DNA of 64,000 bases from Pseudomonas sp. HR96 (GTDB lineage Bacteria; Pseudomonadota; Gammaproteobacteria; Pseudomonadales; Pseudomonadaceae), in assembly GCF_034059295.1 (NCBI RefSeq), contig NZ_CP139142.1:116274-180273 (forward strand), read 5' to 3'. Below the pieces are notes generated by a model. The model was not told where the DNA came from, did no database searches, and was given only the letters and a program-made list of their open reading frames with translations. Both the position numbers and the translations under genes were made by a program. Positions 1 to 9,471 of the stretch are shown piece after piece (positions within the stretch are counted from its first letter, which is position 1; the number at the start of each line of letters is the position of its first letter).

Positions 1-343
1 CGAAGTCGCTGATCTCAAGTGTGAGAAAAGTCAGGCCCAGGACCAGCGTCAACGATAGCCAGCTGACCAAATAAAGGCGCCGTTCAGGACGAAATTGCAG
101 GTTGAGCACTGCCATGCCCACAGTAAAGCTGCTGACGAGCAGCACCAGGGTCTCGATCAGTGCAGACTTCAGTTCCAGCACCTCCTTGCCGCCGGGGCTG
201 CCATCAGTGGCATGAAGCAGAGTGGCATAGACGGCGAACAGTAAGGCAAAGACCAGACCGTCGCTCATCATGAACAACCAGAAGCCATAGACGCGCGATG
301 AGTTATCTGGAGCGAAGGGCGCCGTCGCACGAACGTTGGTCAT
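1..343 (-). CDS. cyoC: Cytochrome o ubiquinol oxidase subunit III (partial)
   Basis: The gene runs off the left edge, so only about the first 114 residues are visible. After a short N-terminus (MTNVRATAPFAPDNSSRVYG) come hydrophobic segments typical of heme-copper oxidase subunit III, including FWLFMMSDGLVFALLF and an LVLLVSSFTVGMAVL-type helix. Subunit III is an integral membrane protein that stabilises the proton-pumping terminal oxidase. The ATG lies at 341-343 and overlaps the cyoB stop in an ATGA, so translation is coupled to cyoB. Gene order cyoA-cyoB-cyoC on the minus strand supports the assignment. Confidence 0.88.
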   Translation of the reverse strand, partial: MTNVRATAPFAPDNSSRVYGFWLFMMSDGLVFALLFAVYATLLHATDGSPGGKEVLELKSALIETLVLLVSSFTVGMAVLNLQFRPERRLYLVSWLSLTLVLGLTFLTLEISDF

Positions 344-2403
344 GGCTGCACCTGCGCAAGGCCGAGATTCAGTCGACTGATTTCATCATCCCGGCTAACA
401 GCAACCGACTGCTTAGCCAGGCGAGCGCCCTCTTCATATTCAAGGCGCAGCGCCTGAGCTTTGATGACGCGATGGGTCTCTCTGACGAAGCTGCGCAGGA
501 TCACTGCGGCCAAAATTCCCAACAGACCTGCAGACGCTGCCCACCCGATATGCCAGACCAACCCGAAGCAGCAGAGAAACGAAGCGGCGCCAACGATGAT
601 CGGCGTGGCACTGTTTTTCGGCAGAAGAATGTCGGTGAAGGTGTTCACGCCGGGCCAAGTCAAATGATGCTCCTTGAGCCAAGTAAAAGGGTCGCGGTCG
701 TGTATCGCCGGTAGCACCGCATAGTTGTATTCCGGCGGTGGTGATCGGGTAGACCACTCCAGTGTGCGCCCATCCCAGGGATCGCCCAATTGCACATCCG
801 TACTGTGACGGTCGCGAATGCTGACGTAGAGCTGCAAGTACAGGCACACCAGCCCCAGGGTCATCAACAATGCACCCAATTCCGCCGTCCACAGCAAGGG
901 GCTGAACTCGGGATTGAACGTGGCTTGAGAACGGCGCGGCATCCCGGCAGTGCCGAGCACGTAAAGCGGCATGAATGCGAACAGAAAGCCAATACCAAGG
1001 CAGCCCGCGGCTACCCGGCCCCAGCGCTCCGCCAGACGAAAACCGAATGCCTTGGGAAACCAGTAGCTGTAGCCTGCCAACAGACCGAACAGCGTTCCCG
1101 GGATCAACATGTTGTGAAAATGCGCAACCAGGTACACGGTGTTGTGCACCTGATAATCCACCGGCGGGGCCGAAAGCGTTATGCCGGTCAGACCACCAAT
1201 CACGAACAGCATCAGGAACATCACGCTGTAGAGCATCGGCACCGTCAAGCGGATGCGGCCTTGGTACAGGGTCAGCATCCAGTCGTAGATCTTCACCCCT
1301 GTGGGGATGCCGATGAGCATGGTGGCGATGCCGAAAGCCGCGTTGACGCGGGCGCTCTGGCCCATGGTGAAAAAGTGGTGCAGCCACACCGTGAATGACA
1401 GCAGTGTGATTGCCAGTGATGCCCAGACAAGAGAGCGATAGCCGTACAGACGCTTGCCGCTGAAGGTGGCAAAGACTTCCGAGAAAATGCCGAAGGACGG
1501 CAGGATCAGGATGTACACCTCGGGGTGCCCGAACAGCCAGAATAGATTGACAAAATTCATCAGGTTGCCGCCATAGCCGTTGCTGAAGAAGTGGAAATCC
1601 AGGTAACGATCCAATGCGAGCAACAGCGTCGCGACGGTCAGCGGCGGCATGGCGAAAATCATTAGGATGCTGGTGCACAGCGCCGTCCAGGAAAACAGCG
1701 GCAGCCTGAACCAAGTCATGTCGGGGCAGCGGTCGCGGTAGAGCGTTACAGCGAAGTTCAGACCGGTCAGGGTGCTGCCGATGGAGCTAAGGGTCAGGGC
1801 CCAGATCCAGTAGTCGGGCCCGACACCCGGTTGGTAAGTCACTTCGGTGTACGGTGGATAGCCGCTCCACCCTCCAGTGGAGAAGCGGCCCAACACTAAC
1901 GAGGCCATCACGAGCATCGCGCCGGCGACTGTTAGCCACAGGCTGACGGCGTTGAGCATCGGAAAGCGCACATCACGTGCGCCGATTTGAAGTGGCATGG
2001 CAAAATTGATCAAGCCAGTCAAAAACGGCATGGCCATGAAAAAGATCATGATGGTGCCGTGGGTGCTGAACAGCTGACTGAAGTGCTCGGGTGGCAGAAA
2101 ACCGGACGCATTGACGGCCAGAGCCTGCTGGGTGCGCATCATCAACGCTTCGATGACACCGCGCACCAGCATGACCAATGCCAGCACCACGTACATGATG
2201 CCGATGCGCTTGTGGTCCAGACTGGTAAACCACTCCTTCCATAAGTATGACCACCAGCCTTTGACTGTAATCAAGCCCAGGACAGCCACAGCGGCTAGCA
2301 CGACCAGCGCTGCTGCCGCGGTTGCGACGCCGCTGTAGAACGGCAGAGCGTTGAAATCCAGCCTGCCCAGAAGGGAGTACCAGGCGTTTCCCTGATCAGT
2401 CAT
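340..2403 (-). CDS. cyoB: Cytochrome o ubiquinol oxidase subunit I
   Basis: This is the catalytic subunit, 687 residues, of a heme-copper quinol oxidase that reduces O2 to water and pumps protons across the inner membrane. Family signatures are visible: FSTHGTIMIFFMAMP (low-spin heme His), GHPEVYILILPSFGIFSE (CuB His and cross-linked Tyr region), WLHHFFTMG (CuB His pair) and VAHFHNMLIPG near the high-spin heme. The many hydrophobic segments match the 14-15 helices of CyoB. I chose the ATG at 2403 (MTDQGNAW) rather than an upstream in-frame start, because it overlaps the cyoA stop as ATGA. Known CyoB is about 660 residues. No frame damage is seen. Confidence 0.92.
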   Translation of the reverse strand: MTDQGNAWYSLLGRLDFNALPFYSGVATAAAALVVLAAVAVLGLITVKGWWSYLWKEWFTSLDHKRIGIMYVVLALVMLVRGVIEALMMRTQQALAVNASGFLPPEHFSQLFSTHGTIMIFFMAMPFLTGLINFAMPLQIGARDVRFPMLNAVSLWLTVAGAMLVMASLVLGRFSTGGWSGYPPYTEVTYQPGVGPDYWIWALTLSSIGSTLTGLNFAVTLYRDRCPDMTWFRLPLFSWTALCTSILMIFAMPPLTVATLLLALDRYLDFHFFSNGYGGNLMNFVNLFWLFGHPEVYILILPSFGIFSEVFATFSGKRLYGYRSLVWASLAITLLSFTVWLHHFFTMGQSARVNAAFGIATMLIGIPTGVKIYDWMLTLYQGRIRLTVPMLYSVMFLMLFVIGGLTGITLSAPPVDYQVHNTVYLVAHFHNMLIPGTLFGLLAGYSYWFPKAFGFRLAERWGRVAAGCLGIGFLFAFMPLYVLGTAGMPRRSQATFNPEFSPLLWTAELGALLMTLGLVCLYLQLYVSIRDRHSTDVQLGDPWDGRTLEWSTRSPPPEYNYAVLPAIHDRDPFTWLKEHHLTWPGVNTFTDILLPKNSATPIIVGAASFLCCFGLVWHIGWAASAGLLGILAAVILRSFVRETHRVIKAQALRLEYEEGARLAKQSVAVSRDDEISRLNLGLAQVQP

Positions 2404-3275
2404 TGGGAGGGTCCATGGAGGTCGGAGCATGAGGGCAAGGCGTTTTTTTGCGAAGCCGCTATCACTGAGGCGAACAGTCCGGCGGGCGCGTCGCGGTACA
2501 GCGACGGGCCTTCGGTAGATTGGCGTCGAGCGAGTTCACGATAGCGGTCGCAATCGAGTGATAACGGCGAGCGGCGGGCGCTGGCGAGCCAGCCTTCAAA
2601 GGCTTGGGGTGTAAGTGATCTGACTTCGAAAGCCTGTTTCTGGAAACCGGCGCCATTAAATTGGGTGTTACGGCCAGTGAAGGTGCCCACCGCGTCAGCT
2701 TGCAGGTACTGCTGGGTGTGCATTCCGGCCATGGCGTAGATCTGCCCCGAAAGCCGGGGTATCAGCAGTGACTGCATCACGCTGGCACTGGTCAGACTCA
2801 GGTGCACCGACCGACCTTTGGGGATCGCTAATTGGTTCAGCGTGGCGACACCCTGATCGGGATAGATGAACAGCCATCTCCAGTCCATTGCGATCACCTG
2901 AATTTCAAGCGGCGGTGTGTTACCCGTGAGGGGATGATACGGGTCAAGTTGATGGGTGCGTTGCCAGGTCAGCACACCCAATACAACCACCACCAGCACG
3001 GGTACACCCCAGGTGAGGATTTCCATGGGCAGCGAGTATTCCCAGCGCGGCCGATAGGGTGCGGTGTCTTGCCCATAGCGGTAGCGCCAGAGCAGCCAGG
3101 GCGTGATGATCAGTACGGGCAGTACGACCACCAAGGCCAACCCAACGATCCAGAAGAACAGCACACGTTGGCCACTGGCAGTCGGTCCGGCCGGATCGAG
3201 AAAGCCTAGGCTGATCGGGGTGCAGCCGCCGAGGCAGGCGGCGAGCACAATGAACATCGCCCGAGAGCAGTTCAT
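2400..3275 (-). CDS. cyoA: Cytochrome o ubiquinol oxidase subunit II
   Basis: A 291-residue lipoprotein subunit of the quinol oxidase. The N-terminus has a signal peptide ending in a lipobox (ACLGGC, Cys at about residue 18). Two transmembrane helices follow (FFWIVGLALVVVLPVLIITPW and a WGVPVLVVVVLGVLTW segment), then a periplasmic cupredoxin-like domain with MDWRWLFIYPDQG. The CuA-ligand motif of cytochrome c oxidases is absent, which marks a quinol rather than cytochrome c oxidase. The start overlaps the stop of the preceding small gene as ATGA and the stop overlaps the cyoB start, so at least four genes are translationally chained. Confidence 0.9.
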   Translation of the reverse strand: MNCSRAMFIVLAACLGGCTPISLGFLDPAGPTASGQRVLFFWIVGLALVVVLPVLIITPWLLWRYRYGQDTAPYRPRWEYSLPMEILTWGVPVLVVVVLGVLTWQRTHQLDPYHPLTGNTPPLEIQVIAMDWRWLFIYPDQGVATLNQLAIPKGRSVHLSLTSASVMQSLLIPRLSGQIYAMAGMHTQQYLQADAVGTFTGRNTQFNGAGFQKQAFEVRSLTPQAFEGWLASARRSPLSLDCDRYRELARRQSTEGPSLYRDAPAGLFASVIAASQKNALPSCSDLHGPSQ

Positions 3276-3754
3276 GAGCGCTGGCCACGTGGTAGCAAAT
3301 AGGCCACCAGTGCTTTGGTACGGGCATTGATGGCCCGCGGTAGCATCACTTCGAAGCCATGAGTGTTTTCGGTGGGGATGGCGAGGATGGCGCTTGGGTC
3401 AGAGGTGAAGTTAATCAGCAATGCAACTTGAGCCGGCGCTCCCACAACGCCGCGAGCTGCAATCAGGGCATCAGTGACGCTGCGGGTGTAGTGACCTTTC
3501 TCATCGCCCGCCACCAGGATCGGTTCGGAACCAAAACAGGTTTGATACTCTTCGGCAATCGGTCCCACTTTTACGGCGATGGCGGTGGTCCCCGGTAACT
3601 GCCGGGCTGCAAACCGGACGCCGGCGTTATCGGTCCACATCTCGTCGCAATGTTTGACCTGTTCGGTCTGGCAGATGGCCTGGACCTTGTTTTCGTCACT
3701 GCCAGGGCCACATGCATTGAGGAGTAGGGTCAGCAGATTCGTTGAATCTTCCAC
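3272..3754 (-). CDS. Small putative lipoprotein at the head of the cyo operon
   Basis: I do not recognise this 160-residue protein. It starts with GTG at 3754 behind a GGAG ribosome-binding site and overlaps the cyoA start by 4 bp (ATGA), so it is the first visible gene of the oxidase operon. The N-terminus (STNLLTLLLNACGPGSDEN) looks like a short lipoprotein signal with an LNAC lipobox, though it lacks the usual basic residues. Several Cys residues follow (QAICQTE, KHCDEMW, TCFGSE), which could form disulfides in the periplasm. No heme c CxxCH motif is present. Its role beside the oxidase is unknown; the start might be truncated. Confidence 0.6.
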   Translation of the reverse strand: MEDSTNLLTLLLNACGPGSDENKVQAICQTEQVKHCDEMWTDNAGVRFAARQLPGTTAIAVKVGPIAEEYQTCFGSEPILVAGDEKGHYTRSVTDALIAARGVVGAPAQVALLINFTSDPSAILAIPTENTHGFEVMLPRAINARTKALVAYLLPRGQRS

Positions 3755-3855
3755 GGATTCTCCAAGCGCGATGCCTTGTTTTAGCGTGATTTTCCTTGAA
3801 TGGGAGGAGGTACTGCGGTAAATGTTCAGTCTTTATTCCATATCGCGCCATGTAA

Positions 3856-4257
3856 GCACCACCATGGGGGCAATTGGCGGCCGTCGATCTGCGCACCCGT
3901 TCGCTGGTCTGGAAGCATGATGTGGGTACCACCCGTGACATGGGCACGCTGGGCCTGCACTACAACCTGCCGCTGCCCACCGGCATCCTCAATATTGGCG
4001 GCAACATCACCACCCGCTCCGGACTGATCTTCATGGGCGCTACCGCCGATGACTATCTGCGCGCGTTTGATGCCAGCAATGGCAAGGAGATCTGGCGCAC
4101 TCGGCTTCCAGCGGGTGGCCAGGCTACGCCCATGACATATTTGGGCAAAGATGGTCGTCAATATGTGGTGATAGTCGCCGGCGGTCATGGTGGTTTGCAA
4201 ACGCGGTCGGGCGACTACGTCGAAGCTTTCGCTTTGCCCTCCGATCATGCTCGATGA
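3856..4257 (+). pseudogene. gcd: C-terminal fragment of membrane-bound PQQ glucose dehydrogenase
   Basis: About 133 residues are open from APPWGQLAAVDLRTRSLVW to the stop at 4257. They match the last beta-propeller blades of quinoprotein glucose dehydrogenase: LNIGGNITTRSGLIFMGATA, YLRAFDASNGKEIW, LPAGGQATPMTY and YVVIVAGGHGG. Full-length enzymes are about 800 residues with five N-terminal membrane helices, so more than 80 percent is missing. The reading frame is closed upstream by TAA at 3853 and there is no proper start. It is a relic left by a recombination event next to the cyo operon. Function of the fragment is unlikely. Confidence 0.82.
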
Positions 4258-4511
4258 GTGACAAAACTTCGGAGATAGAGAGGTAAGGGGGAGCATATGA
4301 ATAATGCAGATGCAGTGCACAGGCCGACGAGATCGTGATGTTGTTTGCTGACTGGATGACCGGCTCATACAGGTATCGTCGCCGTACCGCAGGATTCTAA
4401 TATTCACCTTCAGCGACCTGCTGTGGACCGCTTGAGGTTATCTTAAATCCTCACTGATTTGGTTAGTCTGCTTGTCTGAATCGTGTCGAACGTCATTAGG
4501 AATCGCCTTAG

Positions 4512-5849
4512 GTGATCAAACCGATAACATTGCTACGCCGTCGTTTAGCGTCCATGCGCTGGCGCACTCGCGTCACTCTTTGGGCCGCTGCCACTGTTGC
4601 TGGGCTGATGGTGGTGATGTTCGCCCGACTGGCCGACATCGCCTTGGCGCAATTCGCTGAACAGACCGCCGAGCGACCTTGGTTGCCATTCATCTATACC
4701 CCTCTGGTGGGGATGCTGGTGGTGTGGCTGACTACGCGCTTCTTCATCGGTGCTCAGGGCAGCGGAATTCCGCAAGTAATCGCGGCAACGCGCTTGGTTC
4801 ATCAAGGTAAGCCTATCGAAAAACTGGTTTCAGTGCGTATTGCTTTCGCCAAGATCAGCCTTGGCACACTGGCGCTGACCGGCGGCTTTTCAGCAGGCCG
4901 TGAGGGGCCTTCGGTGCAGGTTGCAGCGTCCATCATGCATTACTTCCATCGCTTTCTTCCCAACGCGCGCATCGTGCGAGTCGAGGATCTGATTCTGGCC
5001 GGCGGCGCGGCCGGCATTGCCGCTGCGTTCAACACGCCGCTGGCAGGCATAGCCTTCGCGGTGGAGGAACTGGGCCGCAAACTGGAAACCCGCACCAGCG
5101 GTGTGCTGCTCAGCACCATCATTCTCTCGGGGATGGTCGCCATTGCCTTGCAGGGTAATTACAACTACTTCGGCCATTTCGATGTTCAGTACGTCAGTCT
5201 CGATATCATTGCCCCTGCTTTGGCGATCGGGATCGGCTGTGGCCTGCTGGGCGGACTATTCAGCCGAATGCTGTTATGGCCGCAGCGACATAGCCGGTTC
5301 GTTTTATGGGAATGGCGCCGCCTGCATCCAGTGTGGTTCGCAGGCATCTGCGGGTTGATCGTGGCAATCCTGGGCTGGCTCAGCGGCGGGATGTCATTCG
5401 GCAGTGGCTACGGCATTACTTCCCAAGTGATCGCCTCCGATATGGGTCTGCCGTGGCACGCGCCAATCACGCGTTTTGTAGCAACGGTCGTGACTTATTT
5501 TTCAGGCATTCCGGGCGGTATCTTCGCGCCGTCACTGGCGGTAGGGGCTGCTGTGGGCAGTAACGTTGCTGACCTTTTCCATATGGCGGCGCAGCCCATT
5601 ATCGCCCTGTGCATGGTTGGTTTTCTTGCCGCGGTCACACAGTCGCCTATCACCTCGGCGATCATCGTCATGGAGATGATCGATAGTCATGGCTTGGTGA
5701 TCAGCCTTATGGCCGTAGCCCTCATTGCCAAAGCCGTCAGCTCAAGAATGGGGCCAGAGCTATACCAGCAGCTGGCGCGCAGCTTTCAAGAATCTGCCCC
5801 GCAGATTTCAGATCGTCAGGCTTTACAGGGTCAGCGTCCTGACCAGTGA
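4512..5849 (+). CDS. ClC-type chloride channel or antiporter
   Basis: A 445-residue polytopic membrane protein of the ClC family, which moves Cl- (or F-) across the inner membrane, usually in exchange for H+. All three selectivity-filter signatures are visible: GSGIPQV (helix D), GREGPSVQ with the gating Glu (helix F) and GIPGGIFAPSLA (helix N). A Glu pair in AVEELGRK corresponds to the proton-glutamate region of Cl-/H+ exchangers. The chosen GTG start (4512) gives a basic N-terminus; the in-frame ATG at 4551 (MRWRTRV) is an alternative. There is no C-terminal CBS domain. Its 3' end overlaps the convergent DUF2254 gene by 27 bp. Confidence 0.88.
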   Translation: MIKPITLLRRRLASMRWRTRVTLWAAATVAGLMVVMFARLADIALAQFAEQTAERPWLPFIYTPLVGMLVVWLTTRFFIGAQGSGIPQVIAATRLVHQGKPIEKLVSVRIAFAKISLGTLALTGGFSAGREGPSVQVAASIMHYFHRFLPNARIVRVEDLILAGGAAGIAAAFNTPLAGIAFAVEELGRKLETRTSGVLLSTIILSGMVAIALQGNYNYFGHFDVQYVSLDIIAPALAIGIGCGLLGGLFSRMLLWPQRHSRFVLWEWRRLHPVWFAGICGLIVAILGWLSGGMSFGSGYGITSQVIASDMGLPWHAPITRFVATVVTYFSGIPGGIFAPSLAVGAAVGSNVADLFHMAAQPIIALCMVGFLAAVTQSPITSAIIVMEMIDSHGLVISLMAVALIAKAVSSRMGPELYQQLARSFQESAPQISDRQALQGQRPDQ

Positions 5850-7100
5850 GGAGAGCTGGTCTCTCTCATATTGCAGTAGTAACGTGGCATTCGCACGGTT
5901 GAGTAGCAGGTCCGCGTGCTTGATGCAGACCTGTCGGAAAAGCATCGGGTTTATCTGGGAAAGACTGATAAGAGCCTTGAGAAGACGGACATTGACTTCC
6001 AGCAAGCTGGCACCGTCTCTGCTGATCGGCGAAAAAAAATCATTAAACAGATCTTCGACCGTCAAGCCTCGCAGATAGACCAAATCACATCCTGGATCGG
6101 GCTTGGATGAGGAGATCTGCGGTTTACCCCAGCAGGTCAATGTTCTGACTCCTCGTCCTATGACATCGATAGCCGTCCCCGGGTCATTGACTGCCGGGGA
6201 CAAGGCGCGAGACGCAATTTCCGAAAGAACAGAGAGTCCAAACCGTGGGTCGTGCTCAAACGTCCTCCTGACATCGATAGTTAGCGCTGCCAGGATCTTA
6301 TCTGCGGCCAAGATCCCTTCATCGATTCTCTCCCGGTCTAGCGCTACGATATGGGCCAAAGGCATCCCCACATGGACAAAACTCCCCGGAAGAATCTCCA
6401 GATAAAGTCGGACATGGTGCTCCTTGGCGACAAGGCCTAATGCCTTTACATCGATATGCTGAACATACCCCGTTTGCCCACTGGTTAACCTTTGTGAAGA
6501 CGGGGGAAGTACAAGATCCGGCGGGTAACCTGCGCCGCCCAGATAAGGCCACTTCACTCGCTGACTGACAGCCGCCATCGTGGCTTTTTCTACTCGGTCA
6601 ATGGTCTCGCCTACCCTGCCGAGTTTGGATAAGTGATCGATCCAACGCAGCAAGGTATAAACGATGAGGATTACCACCGCGATAATTACCGCGAACAGCA
6701 GCACTCGACCCTGGGTTCCGTAAGCCCCTGTGCTCAAAGCAATAATGCCCACCAGACTAAACAGAAATGAGCCGATGAACGTGGCGAGTGCATTTTGCGT
6801 AGTGGTGTCCTCCATGACCAGGGTAGTCGCACGAGGAGTCACCGCGCTGCTGGCAGCACTGTACGCGCTGACCATGGTGCTCAAAGAAAACGTGGTCACC
6901 GCGAGCATGCTCGATGCAATGATCCCAAGAATTTTGTCAACCGCGTCAGCGCCGATACGGGCCGGCAAGGATTCAGGGATGAAGTCCTTGAAGACCACCG
7001 CAAGCAATGCCGTGGCAACCCCAAGCAGCGAGAATAGGGACGCTCTGAACCACAGCCGCTTAGAGAGTTGATTCGTGACCCAACGCCAACGCGCAATCAT
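5823..7100 (-). CDS. DUF2254 family membrane protein
   Basis: A 425-residue protein resembling the DUF2254 family of uncharacterised inner-membrane proteins. The N-terminal half has about four hydrophobic helices (for example LFSLLGVATALLAVVF, FIGSFLFSLVGIIAL and LLFAVIIAVVILIVYTLL). The family-type stretch LAVTTFSLSTMVSAYSAASS is followed by SSAVTPRATTLVMED. The C-terminal half is soluble and contains FGLSVLSEIASRALSPAVNDP. No function is established for the family. It lies between two ion transporters, which may hint at ion or osmotic homeostasis, but that is inference from position. It converges with and overlaps the ClC gene. Confidence 0.8.
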   Translation of the reverse strand: MIARWRWVTNQLSKRLWFRASLFSLLGVATALLAVVFKDFIPESLPARIGADAVDKILGIIASSMLAVTTFSLSTMVSAYSAASSAVTPRATTLVMEDTTTQNALATFIGSFLFSLVGIIALSTGAYGTQGRVLLFAVIIAVVILIVYTLLRWIDHLSKLGRVGETIDRVEKATMAAVSQRVKWPYLGGAGYPPDLVLPPSSQRLTSGQTGYVQHIDVKALGLVAKEHHVRLYLEILPGSFVHVGMPLAHIVALDRERIDEGILAADKILAALTIDVRRTFEHDPRFGLSVLSEIASRALSPAVNDPGTAIDVIGRGVRTLTCWGKPQISSSKPDPGCDLVYLRGLTVEDLFNDFFSPISRDGASLLEVNVRLLKALISLSQINPMLFRQVCIKHADLLLNRANATLLLQYERDQLSSLVRTLTL

Positions 7101-7284
7101 GTGAGTACCTTAGGTGGCTACCGCAGATTGAGTGGTTGATGAGGTAGAAGTTTCCCCATGCGATGGAGATGACAGTTTGCATCTTCAATGCCAGGTGCCT
7201 ATCATCGCCGCGGGTGCGCTGCTGCATTCAGCACAGGGCAGGTTAAAGCTGATACGTTGGTCGGGCCGCTAACGGAGAGCACCC

Positions 7285-8622
7285 GTGTCCGATAATAAAA
7301 CGGCGTCCACTTCTATTCCCCGCCCTCAAATTCTCACCGAACGTGCGCTGTCGGCACTGGAGCGGTTCTCGCACATCGAAGCCGTCAGCGGCATTGTCCT
7401 ACTGCTGGCCGCAATGACTGCACTGATATGGGCGAACAGCCCTGTCGCCGAATCTTACGAGCATTTTTGGAATACCCAAGTCACGCTAGGACTGGGCGAT
7501 TTCACGGTTTCTCGTTCTTTGCATTTTCTGGTTAACGACGGATTGATGACCATTTTCTTCCTTGTCGTTGGTGCGGAAATACGTCAGGAAATCAAAGACG
7601 GTGCGCTAGCCAACATGAAGCTGGCCACCCTGCCGCTTGGTGCCGCACTGGGCGGCGTAATGGTACCGGCCATTATCTACACGCTGCTCAACCACGGTAC
7701 TCAAGCCAGTACGGGTTGGGCTGTCCCCACCGCTACAGACATTGCATTCGCGGTCGGCGTACTCGCCTTGCTGGGTAAATCCATTCCAGCAGGCGTGCGG
7801 ATTTTGCTTTTGGCGTTGGCAATCATTGATGACATTGTCGCCATCCTCATCATTGCAATGTTCTATACGGCCAGCCTGGATTACCTCGGCCTAGTCATAG
7901 CCGCAGGCGGACTTTTGCTTGTGCTGCTGTTTCAACGGATGGGCATCGGTAAGGCCTACGCCTACCTATTGCCCGGAGCAATCATCTGGTTTGGCCTGTT
8001 GAAAACGGGAGTGCACCCCACCCTGGCTGGCGTCATTCTTGGGCTAATGGCGCCGGTAAACTCCAAGCCTTCCCATGAGCGCCCACTGGACACTATCGGG
8101 CGTACTTTCCATGAACTCATGGACCGCTTTCATCAAGCGGGAGACAACCCGGAGGCTGTCACCAAACCTTTAAAGCAGCTACGTCACGCCCAACGGGAGG
8201 TATTGCCACCGGTGCAGCGTATACAAGTGGGCCTGCACCCTTGGGTGGCGTATGGTGTCATGCCGCTGTTTGCCTTGGCGAATGCAGGGGTAGGCCTTGC
8301 GGGTGCCGATCTGGATAAAGCTTTGTCGCACAGCGTCTTCGTGGGAGTAATGCTGGCGTTGGTGCTGGGTAAGCCGCTCGGAGTCATCTTGGCCAGCATG
8401 GCGTTGGTCAAGCTCAATATCTGTGAGTTACCGGATGGTGTGACCTGGAAGGGCGTGGGATTGGTGGGGCTGTTAGCAGGGATCGGGTTCACGATGTCCA
8501 TATTCATCGCTTCGCTCGCGTTTTCCGACCCAGCCCTGCTGTCATCCGCTAAACTCAGTGTTCTTGCCGCCTCCTCAGTCGCAGCTGTAATTGGCTTGCT
8601 CTGGGGAAAGATTAAGTTTTGA
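7285..8622 (+). CDS. nhaA: Na+/H+ antiporter NhaA
   Basis: A 445-residue NhaA-family antiporter that exports Na+ in exchange for H+ at alkaline pH or high salt. The two transport aspartates are present in [12 protein letters not shown], and the conserved [13 protein letters not shown] helix precedes them. About 11-12 hydrophobic segments are evident. It is longer than E. coli NhaA (388 residues), with an N-terminal cytosolic stretch and an extra hydrophilic loop (about residues 265-315, [20 protein letters not shown]) seen in many NhaA proteins of other genera. GTG start at 7285 behind ACGGAGAG. It stands alone on the plus strand. Confidence 0.93.
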   Translation: MSDNKTASTSIPRPQILTERALSALERFSHIEAVSGIVLLLAAMTALIWANSPVAESYEHFWNTQVTLGLGDFTVSRSLHFLVNDGLMTIFFLVVGAEIRQEIKDGALANMKLATLPLGAALGGVMVPAIIYTLLNHGTQASTGWAVPTATDIAFAVGVLALLGKSIPAGVRILLLALAIIDDIVAILIIAMFYTASLDYLGLVIAAGGLLLVLLFQRMGIGKAYAYLLPGAIIWFGLLKTGVHPTLAGVILGLMAPVNSKPSHERPLDTIGRTFHELMDRFHQAGDNPEAVTKPLKQLRHAQREVLPPVQRIQVGLHPWVAYGVMPLFALANAGVGLAGADLDKALSHSVFVGVMLALVLGKPLGVILASMALVKLNICELPDGVTWKGVGLVGLLAGIGFTMSIFIASLAFSDPALLSSAKLSVLAASSVAAVIGLLWGKIKF

Positions 8623-8896
8623 GTCGTGATGACAGCGTACGACCATCGCTCTTTGGTAGCCGGCCTCCGCTTTTTGGATGTTGATCCCATAGCAATGGCT
8701 GATCATGTTGGACATTGCTGAAATTTGAAAGTAAAGCCTGTTCGAACTCCGTTAGGCACCACCGGATAGCGAATGAATTTCGGTATTTTGTATCGGAGTT
8801 CAATCCACGCTGAAACCATCCAAGCGACGTGCGTATTGCCTCGTAGATAATTGATCCAAACTTTGGACTGTCGATAATCTGCAAATGGAATTGCTA

Positions 8897-9388
8897 TTAC
8901 TGTTTTTCGATAAGCGCTTTGGCATTCTGTCCGAGAGGCGGCGGGCTGAACAGAAATCCTCGGACATAGGGGTAACCAAGGGGTTTTAATCGATGCAACT
9001 GCCTCTAGGTTTCCACCCCTTGGGCTACAATGGCAAGGTCCAACGCCTAGCCGAGCGAGAAAATGCTTTTCACGATCGCACCGGTTCGCTCATGACTTCG
9101 GAGCATGTTAGCCAAGAAAGCAAGTGACAAACGCTCCCCAAAGGAATCCGTGTTGAACAGGTTTTTTAGGTCAGGAGCGATTGGAAAATCTTTCCTGAAT
9201 TTCTGAGTGTCGGTCACCGTCCACACCTTGTTGCCAGACGACGCCCCCATGCAGTGTACTTCGGCAAAGAGGCCGCTACGCGTAGCGGAGGGTAGTGGTA
9301 TGGCGGTCGGGGCCGCCCCGGGGGGGAGCTGATTTACCATAACACCCGTTATTTGCACGTGGTTTTGCGCGCGGATGCAATTCTCCAT
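8897..9388 (-). pseudogene. Decayed EAL-domain protein (C-terminal remnant)
   Basis: Two reading frames on the minus strand together resemble the end of an EAL phosphodiesterase. The upstream part (9047-9388) has FGERLSLAFLANMLRSHERT followed by AIVKSIFSLG. After a frame break, translation of 8897-9047 gives LDLAIVAQGVET, QLHRLKPLGYPYVRGFLFSP and PLGQNAKALIEKQ with a TAA at 8897. These match the GVET and QGYxFSxP signatures at the end of EAL domains. The catalytic front half is missing, and a stop interrupts the segment after GVET. This is a dead remnant of a c-di-GMP phosphodiesterase. Confidence 0.65.
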
Positions 9389-9471
9389 CAGAGCAAACTG
9401 AGTGAGCAGATCCGGCGCAAGGTAACGATGAGCAGTGCTACACTTCGGCTTTGGCCATGCGCAGCACCGTA

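Noticed and set aside
340..2430. Longer start of cyoB at 2430
   Set aside because: The ATG at 2403 overlaps the cyoA stop as ATGA, as at the other junctions of the operon; the extra nine residues lie inside cyoA.
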